A program made the position numbers and the translations under genes. Shown one piece after another: positions 49,689 to 58,063 of a stretch of DNA of 64,000 bases (its first letter is position 1; every line of letters begins with the position of its first letter). The notes under the pieces were generated by a model. The model saw only the letters and a program-made list of their open reading frames with translations, was not told the DNA's origin and ran no database searches. This DNA is from Methylovorus menthalis (lineage in GTDB: Bacteria > Pseudomonadota > Gammaproteobacteria > Burkholderiales > Methylophilaceae), in the NCBI RefSeq assembly GCF_020523625.1, contig NZ_JAJAQH010000003.1, positions 124,001 to 188,000 of the forward strand. Reading direction: 5' to 3'.

Positions 49689-49701
49689 GGCCTAGTTGCT
49701 C

Positions 49702-50925
49702 ATGCAAACCTTTGTCGTGGGCGGTGCGGTGCGTGATGCACTGCTGGGCCTGCCCGTGCAGGATCAGGATCATGTCGTGGTCGGCAGTACGCCTGCCGAG
49801 ATGGAGGCGGCGGGCTTTCGCCGTGTCGGCAAGGATTTTCCTGTCTTCCTGCATCCGGATACCCATGAGGAATATGCGCTGGCGCGCACTGAGCGCAAAA
49901 CCGCCAAAGGGTACAAGGGCTTCGAAGTGCATGCCTCCCCAGATGTCACGCTGGAAGAAGACCTGGCGCGACGCGATCTCACAATCAATGCCATGGCGCG
50001 GGCCGATGATGGCAGTCTGATCGATCCCTATCAAGGCAAGGCGGATCTGGAGGCGCGCCTATTGCGCCATGTCAGCCCGGCGTTTGCGGAAGATCCTGTG
50101 CGTATTTTGCGGGCAGCGCGTTTTGCCGCAAGGTTTACCGAGTTCAATCTTGCCCCGGAAACCCTGGCTTTGATGCAGCAGATGGTGGCCGATGGTGAAG
50201 TGGATGCCCTGGTGCCGGAACGGGTGTGGCAGGAGCTGGCAAAAGGCCTGATGGAGGTTAAACCTTCGCGCATGTTTGAGATGCTGCGCGCCTGCGGGGC
50301 CTTGCAGAAAATATTCCCGGAGCTGGACCGCCTGTGGGGCGTGCCGCAACCGGCCCAGCATCATCCCGAAATAGACACCGGCGTGCATGTCATGATGGTG
50401 ATTGATTATGCAGCCAGCCAAGGCTATTCGCTGGCTGTGCGCTTTGCCGCACTGACGCATGATCTGGGCAAGGGCACCACGCCGCCCGACATCTGGCCAC
50501 GGCATATCGGCCATGAATTGCGCAGCGTGGATTTGCTCAAGGATGTGGTCAAACGCCTGCGCGTGCCCAACGATTGCCGTGAACTCGCGCAACTGGTGGC
50601 CAAATTTCATGGCAAGGTGCATCAGGTCAATGCCATGCGCCCGGATACCTTGCTACACTTTTTGCAGGAGCTGGATGCCTTGCGCCAGCCGACGCGGTTT
50701 GATGATTTTCTGAAGGCCTGCGAGTGCGATTCCCGTGGACGGACTGGGTTCGAGCACAAAGCCTTTCCTGAAGCTGCCTATCTCAAGCATCTGTTGCAGG
50801 CGGTTCAGCAGGTCGATGCTGGCGCCATTGCCCGACAGTTTTCCCATCCCGAAGAGATTAAAAGCGCCGTATTTACTGCCAGGCTGAGTGCCTTGCAGCA
50901 AGTATTGGCCGCCAGCCATTCCTGA
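49702..50925 (+). CDS. cca: CCA tRNA nucleotidyltransferase (multifunctional, HD type)
   Basis: Class II nucleotidyltransferase of 407 residues that adds or repairs the CCA end of tRNA. Starts MQTFVVGGAVRDALLGLPVQDQDHVVVG, with the metal aspartates in the following DHVVVG and EEYALARTERK region; then RDLTINAMARADDG, FAEDPVRILRAARFAARF. A C-terminal HD phosphohydrolase domain (RFAALTHDLGKGTTPPDIWPRHIGHE) matches the E. coli type enzyme. The ATG at 49702 is preferred over a TTG at 49696. Confidence 0.95.
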   Translation: MQTFVVGGAVRDALLGLPVQDQDHVVVGSTPAEMEAAGFRRVGKDFPVFLHPDTHEEYALARTERKTAKGYKGFEVHASPDVTLEEDLARRDLTINAMARADDGSLIDPYQGKADLEARLLRHVSPAFAEDPVRILRAARFAARFTEFNLAPETLALMQQMVADGEVDALVPERVWQELAKGLMEVKPSRMFEMLRACGALQKIFPELDRLWGVPQPAQHHPEIDTGVHVMMVIDYAASQGYSLAVRFAALTHDLGKGTTPPDIWPRHIGHELRSVDLLKDVVKRLRVPNDCRELAQLVAKFHGKVHQVNAMRPDTLLHFLQELDALRQPTRFDDFLKACECDSRGRTGFEHKAFPEAAYLKHLLQAVQQVDAGAIARQFSHPEEIKSAVFTARLSALQQVLAASHS

Positions 50926-51188
50926 AAAGCGTCACCCTGCGGTGACACTTATGTGCATGGTGAGATTGGACATAGCTGGACTGTTTACAGCCCACGCCCT
51001 GTGTGAGCCAATAGGGGCGCCATTTGTAAGCAGATTGCACGCAGAGTGTTGCATATAAAGCATGCATCTGGTGCATATTGATCGTGCGTTGTGCATGTCA
51101 GCGCAAAGGCAAACTTCCGAGTAGTCTAAATCGCAGCATTTAAGCGATTTTTGACGATTTTCCCCCGAAACATGTGATTGATAAGACT
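50926..51188. other. Intergenic region upstream of the PEP-CTERM gene
   Basis: No gene, tRNA or terminator was found. Short GCAT-centred repeats occur at about 50952, 51051, 51062, 51073 and 51092 (GTGCAT, TTGCAT, ATGCAT forms), which could be activator sites for the sigma54 promoter that follows. Open frames here on both strands have no plausible protein. Confidence 0.4.
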
Positions 51189-51204
51189 TGGCACGCCGAT
51201 TGCT
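51189..51204 (+). promoter_or_regulatory. Sigma54 (-24/-12) promoter
   Basis: TGGCACGCCGATTGCT matches the RpoN consensus TGGCACRNNNNTTGCW at every defined position, with GG and GC exactly 10 bp apart. It lies 36 bp ahead of the PEP-CTERM gene's ATG and should require an enhancer-binding protein. Confidence 0.85.
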
Positions 51205-51229
51205 TAAGTTACAGCAAACGTAACTTAAG
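51203..51229. repeat. Perfect 10-bp inverted repeat at the transcription start
   Basis: CTTAAGTTAC at 51203-51212 and GTAACTTAAG at 51220-51229 form a perfect palindrome around a seven-base spacer. It runs from the -12 element to the ribosome site AAGGAG, so it may be an operator or, if transcribed from further upstream, a hairpin over the ribosome site. Confidence 0.7.
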
Positions 51230-51240
51230 GAGCCTGCACC

Positions 51241-51594
51241 ATGAAACGAGCACTTGGTACTTCCTTTATCGCCGCGGTTGTCGGTCTTTCCCTCAACCAT
51301 GTTGCGCAAGCAGCAGAGATGCCTAACAGTCAGGCAACGGCCAACTTCACCATGAGCGAGCCGGTGGCATTGACCAACAATTCAGCCACTTTGCTGGCGA
51401 TGGCCGATACTGGTCGCACGGACCGGTTGTCCATGACGGGAACAGCAGATGCCAACATTCTGTTTGATGCGCCAGTGGCACCAACCCAGTCTACAGAGCT
51501 GGCCTTGCGTCCTGTGCCTGAGCCCAAAGCCGTGATGCTGCTGACCGGTCTCGGTTTGCTGATGTTTGTGGGTTATCGCCGTTCACGACTGTAA
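51241..51594 (+). CDS. PEP-CTERM sorting-domain protein
   Basis: A 117-residue secreted protein. A signal peptide (LGTSFIAAVVGLSLNHVAQAA) precedes a short mature part of about 65 residues rich in Thr/Asn/Ala. The C terminus carries V-P-E-P at 92-95, a hydrophobic helix (AVMLLTGLGLLMFVGY) and R-R-S-R, the three parts of a PEP-CTERM signal processed by exosortase (EpsH). AAGGAG is well placed before the ATG. Such proteins are tied to exopolysaccharide and floc formation; no exosortase gene is in this window. Confidence 0.9.
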   Translation: MKRALGTSFIAAVVGLSLNHVAQAAEMPNSQATANFTMSEPVALTNNSATLLAMADTGRTDRLSMTGTADANILFDAPVAPTQSTELALRPVPEPKAVMLLTGLGLLMFVGYRRSRL

Positions 51595-51636
51595 TTTCTT
51601 AGTCGATAGCGCATCCATTCGCTACTTCAAGGCGAT

Positions 51637-51670
51637 AAAAAAGGCGGACATGTTCCGCCTTTTGTTTTTT
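51637..51670. terminator. Intrinsic terminator between PEP-CTERM gene and slmA
   Basis: AAAAGGCGGA at 51639-51648 pairs with TCCGCCTTTT at 51654-51663 around a five-base loop, followed by GTTTTTT. The A-run on the other side lets it work for the convergent slmA transcript also. Confidence 0.88.
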
Positions 51671-51729
51671 CGAGCTTTGGGTAAAAAACCTTTTTGCTGG
51701 ATTAACTAGGTTTAGTTAATTAGGTTTTA

Positions 51730-52290
51730 TCAGTTAACAAGCAGCCCGAGTTGTTGCTGCACGAATTCCATCGGTTTGCGCTTGAACCCGCTCTTGGCGA
51801 ATTGCTGCCAGCGACCCACGACAAAACACAGCATCAGGTTGGCCTTGGCTTCGGGCTGCAGTTCACGCCCGGTTTGGGTTTCTGCAATGCGCAGGCTTTG
51901 CTTGAGTGTGGACTCAATACGATCAAACAACTGATTGATGCGAGTTTGCAGCGCGTCATCTTCATTTACCAGCGCGTCCCCGATCAGGACACGTGTCATT
52001 CCAGGGTTTTTTTCTGCGAACAGTAGCAGGATGGTCACAATGCGCTGTGCCTGTTTCATGCCTTCTGTTTCTTCACTGGTGATTTTGTTGATGAGGCCAA
52101 ACAGGGTTTGCTCGATGAATTCGATCAGACCACCAAACATCTGCGCCTTGCCAGCGAAGTGGCGATAAAGCGCCGCTTCAGATACATTCAGGCGAGCAGC
52201 CAGAGAGGCGGTGGTAATCTTTTCGCGCTTGGGCGTTTCCAGCATTTTTGCCAGCGTTTCCAGAATTTGTTGTTTGCGTTCTCCAGCCAT
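51730..52290 (-). CDS. slmA: Nucleoid occlusion factor SlmA (TetR family)
   Basis: A 186-residue TetR-family protein. It opens with RKQQILETLAKMLETPKREKITTASLAARLNVSEAALYRHFAGKAQMFGGLIEFIE, the SlmA-type helix-turn-helix, and has the C-terminal helices of the family. SlmA binds specific chromosomal sites and blocks FtsZ polymerisation over the nucleoid, so it connects to the ftsZ gene in this window. AAGGA precedes the ATG on the minus strand. It is the third gene after argB and a HAD nucleotidase in the same orientation. Confidence 0.93.
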   Translation of the reverse strand: MAGERKQQILETLAKMLETPKREKITTASLAARLNVSEAALYRHFAGKAQMFGGLIEFIEQTLFGLINKITSEETEGMKQAQRIVTILLLFAEKNPGMTRVLIGDALVNEDDALQTRINQLFDRIESTLKQSLRIAETQTGRELQPEAKANLMLCFVVGRWQQFAKSGFKRKPMEFVQQQLGLLVN

Positions 52291-52371
52291 TGGATGTCCT
52301 TAGCTACGTGTCAGGTAAGCGGATTTTAGGGGAAAATGGCCATAAGCGAAATAGCTGATTGCCCGCGGCGC

Positions 52372-53001
52372 TTACAGATTGCAGCGAGTAAGCGCTAACA
52401 CGCTGTTTAATCTGACAGATACATAACATGGCTTGTGCAGGCGGCGCGTGATGTGCACAGTCTTCATTCCGAGGCGCCGGGCGGTACGTAATGCAGGCAC
52501 ATTATCCTCCACCATGATGCAATGGGCGGGATTGGCACGCAGGGTGCGCAGCAAACTCTGAAAGCCCCGTACGGAAGGTTTGGGGTGGAAGCGGGTGGAT
52601 TCGACGCTGTGCACAATCTCGAACATGTCCTCCACGCCAATCAGCTTGAGTACGCGCAGAGCGTATTGCATGGGCGCATTGGTGAAAACAACTTTGCGAC
52701 CAGGCAGGCGCTGTAAGGCATGACGCAGGCGCTTGGCATGCACCACCATGTCGGGCAGGTTCATCAGCTCGTGGGTGCGCACCAGAAAATGATAAGGATC
52801 AGTGCCATGGTGGCGCATGAGCCCTTTCAGCGTGGCCCCATAAATACGCCAGTAACGCTGGCGCAAGGCATGAGCTTCCGCCTCGCCTAGCGCCAGGGTA
52901 TCCATGATGTATTGCGTCATGGCGCGATTCAGGTGCGGGAAGATATGGGCGGACGCGTCGTGCAGCGTGTCGTCCAGATCAAAGATCCAGATAGGGCGCA
53001 A
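52372..53001 (-). CDS. HAD-family pyrimidine 5'-nucleotidase
   Basis: A 209-residue haloacid dehalogenase-like phosphatase. The nucleophile motif is FDLDDTLHDAS, followed by VVFTNAPMQYALRVL (motif II), a lysine in FHPKPSVRGF, and the acidic motif IMVEDNVPALRTARRLGMKTV. The cap and spacing match the pyrimidine 5'-nucleotidase (SDT1-like) group, which dephosphorylates UMP/CMP. The start appears to be TTG, immediately before the DLDDT motif; it lies 15 bases after argB on the same strand. Confidence 0.85.
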   Translation of the reverse strand: MRPIWIFDLDDTLHDASAHIFPHLNRAMTQYIMDTLALGEAEAHALRQRYWRIYGATLKGLMRHHGTDPYHFLVRTHELMNLPDMVVHAKRLRHALQRLPGRKVVFTNAPMQYALRVLKLIGVEDMFEIVHSVESTRFHPKPSVRGFQSLLRTLRANPAHCIMVEDNVPALRTARRLGMKTVHITRRLHKPCYVSVRLNSVLALTRCNL

Positions 53002-53016
53002 GGCGGAGCGACTGCT

Positions 53017-53970
<954 letters not shown>

Positions 53971-53992
53971 CTAAAAAACAAGGGGTATGGCG

Positions 53993-55663
53993 ATGACGTC
54001 CGATATTGAAATTGCGCAGCAGGCCAGCATCCTTCCCATGGAGGACATCGCGGCCCGTTTGGGGCTGCCTGCCACGGTGCTGGAGTTGTATGGCGCCCAC
54101 AAGGCCAAGATCAATCTGCACAAGCTGCCGGTGCCTGCGCACGAGAAGCAGGGCAGCCTGATTTTGGTCAGCGCCATTAGCCCGACCCCCGCTGGCGAGG
54201 GCAAAACCACCACCACCATCGGGCTGGGCGATGCCTTGCAGCACATCGGCAAATCGGTGTGCATCTGTTTGCGTGAGCCCTCCATGGGGCCGGTGTTCGG
54301 CATGAAGGGTGGGGCGACCGGCGGTGGTCACGCCCAGGTCATGCCGATGGAAGATATTAACCTGCATTTCACTGGCGACTTTGCCGCGATTGCGGCAGCA
54401 CATAATCTCCTGGCCGCGCTCATTGATAACCACCTGCATCAAGGCAATACGCTCGGGCTGGATGTGCGGCGCATTACCTGGCGCCGGGTGCTCGATACCA
54501 ATGACCGCGCCCTGCGGCAAGTAGTGGTAGGGCTGGGCGGCAAGGCCAATGGCTATCCGCGCGAAGATGGATTTGACATCGTGGTGGCTTCCGAAGTCAT
54601 GGCGATTCTGTGTCTTGCCTCTTCGCTGGCCGATCTCAAGCGCAGGCTGGGCAATATCGTGGTGGGCTATCGCACCGATGGGCAGGCGGTGACGGCGGGG
54701 CAATTGCAGGCGCAAGGCGCCATGGCCGTGTTGCTGAAAGAAGCGATCAAGCCCAATCTGGTTCAGACGCTGGAACATACCCCGGCCCTGATACACGGCG
54801 GCCCGTTTGCCAATATCGCGCATGGCTGCAACTCGGTGTTGGCGACGCGAATGGCATTGCAGCACGCCGATTATGTGGTCACCGAGGCCGGGTTTGGCGC
54901 CGACCTGGGTGCGGAAAAATTCATTGATATCAAATGCCGCAAGAGCGGCTTAAGACCGCAGGCATGCGTAATTGTGGCGACTGTGCGGGCACTCAAATAT
55001 CACGGCGGCGAGCCGCTCGCTGCTCTGGCGCAGGAGAGTCTGCCCGCTCTCAAGCAAGGACTGGCCAATTTGCAAAAGCATGTGGAAAACGTCAGTACGC
55101 ATTACGGTCTGCCCTGTGTGGTGGCGCTGAACCGTTTTGCGCAGGATACCGAGGCTGAGCTGGCGCTGGTGCAGGCCTGCATGGCAGAGCAGGGCGTCAA
55201 GGTGGTGATGTGTACGCACTGGGCAGATGGGGGCGCCGGGGCGGAGGCGCTGGCGCATGAAGTGGTGCGGCTGGCGGCTGGCGAATCCGCCGTGCGCTTT
55301 GTCTATGCGGATGAAGATACGCTCTGGGAAAAACTGCGCAAGCTTGCTACTGCGGTGTATGGGGCTGCCGATATTGCGGCGTCTTCCCAGGTTCGGGCGC
55401 AATTGCAGGCTTGGCAAGATGCTGGTTACGGGCATTACCCCATCTGTGTGGCAAAAACCCCATATTCTTTCAGTACCGATGCTGCTCTGCGCGGAGTGGC
55501 TGTTGGCCATACCCTTGCCGTGCGCGAAGTCAGGCTATGTGCCGGTGCCGAGTTTATCGTGATGATTTGCGATGGCGTGAACACCATGCCGGGCTTGCCC
55601 GCCGAGCCTGCGGCGAATCGTATTGATATTGATGATGATGGGCGGGTAAGCGGTTTGTTTTAA
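53993..55663 (+). CDS. fhs: Formate--tetrahydrofolate ligase
   Basis: ATP-dependent ligase of about 556 residues making 10-formyltetrahydrofolate from formate, relevant to C1 metabolism in a methylotroph. The P-loop is [20 protein letters not shown]; further signatures are [36 protein letters not shown] and [16 protein letters not shown]. The ATG at 53993 has AAGGGG seven bases upstream; the one at 53987 is too close. It is divergent from argB and convergent with hsp20. Confidence 0.96.
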   Translation: MTSDIEIAQQASILPMEDIAARLGLPATVLELYGAHKAKINLHKLPVPAHEKQGSLILVSAISPTPAGEGKTTTTIGLGDALQHIGKSVCICLREPSMGPVFGMKGGATGGGHAQVMPMEDINLHFTGDFAAIAAAHNLLAALIDNHLHQGNTLGLDVRRITWRRVLDTNDRALRQVVVGLGGKANGYPREDGFDIVVASEVMAILCLASSLADLKRRLGNIVVGYRTDGQAVTAGQLQAQGAMAVLLKEAIKPNLVQTLEHTPALIHGGPFANIAHGCNSVLATRMALQHADYVVTEAGFGADLGAEKFIDIKCRKSGLRPQACVIVATVRALKYHGGEPLAALAQESLPALKQGLANLQKHVENVSTHYGLPCVVALNRFAQDTEAELALVQACMAEQGVKVVMCTHWADGGAGAEALAHEVVRLAAGESAVRFVYADEDTLWEKLRKLATAVYGAADIAASSQVRAQLQAWQDAGYGHYPICVAKTPYSFSTDAALRGVAVGHTLAVREVRLCAGAEFIVMICDGVNTMPGLPAEPAANRIDIDDDGRVSGLF

Positions 55664-55725
55664 TCTTGCCTGGTGCTGGCGTGTTTCAGGCATGAATGGA
55701 AGGCAGAGGATAAGCGTAAAAAACG

Positions 55726-55754
55726 AAAAGCCCCGACAATATGCCGGGGCTTTT
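55726..55754. terminator. Bidirectional intrinsic terminator between fhs and hsp20
   Basis: AAAAGCCCCG at 55726-55735 pairs with CGGGGCTTTT at 55745-55754 around a nine-base loop. A and T runs on both sides suit termination of both convergent transcripts. Confidence 0.88.
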
Positions 55755-55799
55755 CTCTCGGGCGACTTGTGATCGCGCTGGGATTGTTGCAGAGGGATC

Positions 55800-56225
55800 T
55801 TAGTTAATGGTGAGTTTTCTGGCGCTGGTTGCCGCTTTTTTCGGCAGCACCAATTGCAGTACGCCATCCCGGTATTGGGCTTCGGCGCGACTGTCGTCAA
55901 TTTCATTCACCAGCTCAAAACTGCGCGAGAGTTTGCCGTAGTGACGTTCGCTGCGTAGCAGTCTTCCGTCTTCCTTGGCATCCTGTTCGCGCCGGGATTC
56001 CGCGCTGATGGCAACGCGATTGCCATCAATCGTGACATGAATGTCTTCTTTTTTTACGCCGGGCAGATCAGCATGCACGGTGTAATGGTCGTCGTGTTCT
56101 TGGACGTCAATTTTCAATACGGCGGAGCGCTCAGCGCTGACTGGACGGAAAAAGCCCTTGAAGACATCGTCAAACGGATCCAGTGCGCTGACGGTGAAGG
56201 GATCGAAACGGGTAAGGTTGGCCAT
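55800..56225 (-). CDS. Small heat-shock protein (Hsp20/alpha-crystallin)
   Basis: A 141-residue ATP-independent holding chaperone. N-terminal MANLTRFDPFTVSALDPFDDVFKGFF precedes the alpha-crystallin domain (VLKIDVQEHDDHYTVHADLPGVKKEDIHVTIDGNRVAISAES; RHYGKLSRSFELVNEIDDSRAEAQYRDGVLQLVLPKK) with the conserved A-x-Y-x-DGVLxLxxP pattern, and a short tail ending KLTIN. AAAGGAG precedes the ATG on the minus strand. A sigma32-like promoter lies just upstream. Confidence 0.95.
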   Translation of the reverse strand: MANLTRFDPFTVSALDPFDDVFKGFFRPVSAERSAVLKIDVQEHDDHYTVHADLPGVKKEDIHVTIDGNRVAISAESRREQDAKEDGRLLRSERHYGKLSRSFELVNEIDDSRAEAQYRDGVLQLVLPKKAATSARKLTIN

Positions 56226-56237
56226 GTTTAATCTCCT

Positions 56238-56274
56238 TTAATGACATTGGGAATTGTGTTCCTGTTGTCATTAA
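56238..56274 (-). repeat. Perfect 9-bp inverted repeat in hsp20 leader
   Basis: TTAATGACA at 56238-56246 and TGTCATTAA at 56266-56274 are exact inverted repeats 19 bases apart. On the minus strand the second arm ends beside the ribosome site AAAGGAG. A smaller GGAA/TTCC stem lies inside. Confidence 0.65.
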
Positions 56275-56299
56275 TGGGATCGGGCTTTTGGTTTTCAAG
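56271..56299 (-). promoter_or_regulatory. Sigma32-like heat-shock promoter of hsp20
   Basis: On the minus strand CTTGAAA (56299-56293) is followed after 13 bp by TCCCATTA (56279-56272), close to the sigma32 consensus CTTGAAA and CCCCATNT with normal spacing. The start would be near 56265, about 40 bases before the ATG. Confidence 0.7.
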
Positions 56300-56340
56300 C
56301 CCTCATCCGTATCTATTTTCGCCGCCATGCGGCCTGGTTT

Positions 56341-57912
56341 TTACAGTTGCTTGGTAAATACCTTGGAGCGGCGTTGCAGGTTGTAAAGCTGCTGCCGCTG
56401 CTGCGGCAGGGCGTTCACATCGCGCTCGATGAATCCCCGCTCTTCAAACCAGTGCTCGGTATGGGTGGTCAAGACAAATACCGATTTCAGGCCTTGTTCC
56501 TTGGCAATGCTTTCGCAGTATTGCAGCAGCCGGTCGCCACGTCCGCCACGGCGATAGGCATGATGCACCGCCATGCATGCCAGCTCTGCGGTTTGTTCTT
56601 CCGGGAATGGGTAAAGCGCCGCGCAGCCAATGATCCGGCCATCATGTTCCATCACATGAAAGCGGGTGATTTCCATCTCCAGGCGTTCGCGGCCGCGCCG
56701 CACCAGTACGCCCTCGGCCTCCAGTGGTTCTATCAGTTGCAATATGCCGCCCACATCGCCGATTTCTGCTTCACGCATGGATTCCAGCGGCTGCTCGGTC
56801 ACCATGGTGCCAATGCCGTCGTACGTGAATAGCTCCTGCAGGATGGCACCATCAATGTGGCGGCTGATCAGGTGGGTGCGGGCAACGCCTTGGTCGCAGG
56901 CGCGCACGGCGGCGGGCAGGTAATATGCCTCATCTTCGCTGAAGTTTTGCGCCCCACTGCCCTGTGTGTTGTTTTCCACATTGCGCAGCAGGTTTTTGGC
57001 TTTCAGCGCGGTCATTTCACGCAGCAGTTCGCCGCGCACGTTGTGCACACCATTGGCATCCATCAGGAAGATCAGCTTGTCCGCGTCGAGTGCAGCAGCG
57101 GCGCTCACGGCCACATCTTCCAGCGTCAGGTTGAATACTTCACCCGTAGGCGAATAACCCAGCGGCGATAGCAAGACCAGTTCGCCGTCGTCCAGCCGCT
57201 TCTGGATGCCGATGGCATCGACCTTGCGCACGGTGCCGGTATGCTGCAGGTCCACGCCATCGCGTACGCCCAGTGGCCGCGCCGTAACGAAATTACCGCT
57301 GGCAACGCGGATATCGGAGCCAGCCATCGGTGAGTTCACGATGCCCATGGAGAGCTGGGCTTCGATTTCTACCCGAATGGCGCCGTTGGCTTCTTTTACC
57401 GCTTCCATGGCTTGTGCATCTGTCACCCGCAGGCCGTTGACCAGGCGGGTTTCTATGCGGGCGCGCTTCAGGCGCGATTCGATCTGGGGCCGGGCGCCAT
57501 GCACCAGCACCAGCCTTACTTCCAGGCTGGCCAGCAGGTTAAGGTCATGCGACAGGGCGGTAAACTGCCCGTCTTCAACGACTTCGCCACCAAATGCGAT
57601 CACAAAAGTCCGGCCGCCAAAGGCGTGAATGTAAGGTGCCGCCGAGCGGAACCAGCGTACAAAATCCTGGGGATGTTGCATGGGGCGCGGCGTGGATGCG
57701 GGAGTGGTGGCGGTGTCGGCCTGCGCATACAGCTGGGCGGGTGTGCAGTCCAGCGCATGACAAAGCTTGCGCAGCATGGACTCGGAAACGCCTTGTGCGC
57801 CGCGCTCGATGCGGGAGAGGTTGCCGCTATCGGTGCCTACATTGGCGGCGAGTGTTTGCAGGGTGAGCGCGAGGGTTTTGCGCCGTTTGCGGATGGCTTG
57901 GCCCAGTGACAT
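56341..57912 (-). CDS. argA: N-acetylglutamate synthase with N-terminal Xre-type HTH domain
   Basis: A 523-residue fusion. Residues 1-63 form an Xre/Cro helix-turn-helix (LGQAIRKRRKTLALTLQTLAANVGTDSGNLSRIERG), then a linker of about 14 residues, then a complete ArgA: amino-acid-kinase domain from M78 (QHPQDFVRWFRSAAPYIHAFGGRTFVIAFGGE; LVLVHGARPQIESRL) and C-terminal GNAT (AELACMAVHHAYRRGGRGDRLLQYCE). The enzyme makes N-acetylglutamate, first step of arginine synthesis. The first ATG has AAGGA eight bases upstream, whereas M78 (at 57681) has no ribosome site, so the fusion is likely the translated form. DNA binding is an inference. Confidence 0.9.
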   Translation of the reverse strand: MSLGQAIRKRRKTLALTLQTLAANVGTDSGNLSRIERGAQGVSESMLRKLCHALDCTPAQLYAQADTATTPASTPRPMQHPQDFVRWFRSAAPYIHAFGGRTFVIAFGGEVVEDGQFTALSHDLNLLASLEVRLVLVHGARPQIESRLKRARIETRLVNGLRVTDAQAMEAVKEANGAIRVEIEAQLSMGIVNSPMAGSDIRVASGNFVTARPLGVRDGVDLQHTGTVRKVDAIGIQKRLDDGELVLLSPLGYSPTGEVFNLTLEDVAVSAAAALDADKLIFLMDANGVHNVRGELLREMTALKAKNLLRNVENNTQGSGAQNFSEDEAYYLPAAVRACDQGVARTHLISRHIDGAILQELFTYDGIGTMVTEQPLESMREAEIGDVGGILQLIEPLEAEGVLVRRGRERLEMEITRFHVMEHDGRIIGCAALYPFPEEQTAELACMAVHHAYRRGGRGDRLLQYCESIAKEQGLKSVFVLTTHTEHWFEERGFIERDVNALPQQRQQLYNLQRRSKVFTKQL

Positions 57913-57941
57913 GGCGGTGTCCTTTTATTTAATGCGCAGAC

Positions 57942-57968
57942 TTTATATAAATTTTGCGTAATTTGCAA
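57942..57968 (-). promoter_or_regulatory. argA promoter with overlapping palindrome
   Basis: On the minus strand -35 TTGCAA (57968-57963) and -10 TATAAA (57947-57942) are 15 bp apart, shorter than ideal. A palindrome TTGC-N7-GCAA at 57954-57968 covers the -35 box, placing a candidate operator where the fused helix-turn-helix could repress its own gene. Confidence 0.5.
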
Positions 57969-58063
57969 TTAATGAAATGAGTCTGTCTTGCCGAGAGTCA
58001 AGGGCGATGCTATAAACAGCCTTAATTCGCCTTCATTCCAATAACATCAATATCGGTGGCTTC

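Noticed and set aside
57679-57681. M78 of argA as the true start, making the HTH a separate unused frame
   Set aside because: No ribosome site precedes it, the frame is continuous, and the upstream ATG has a good site. It remains the main alternative to test.
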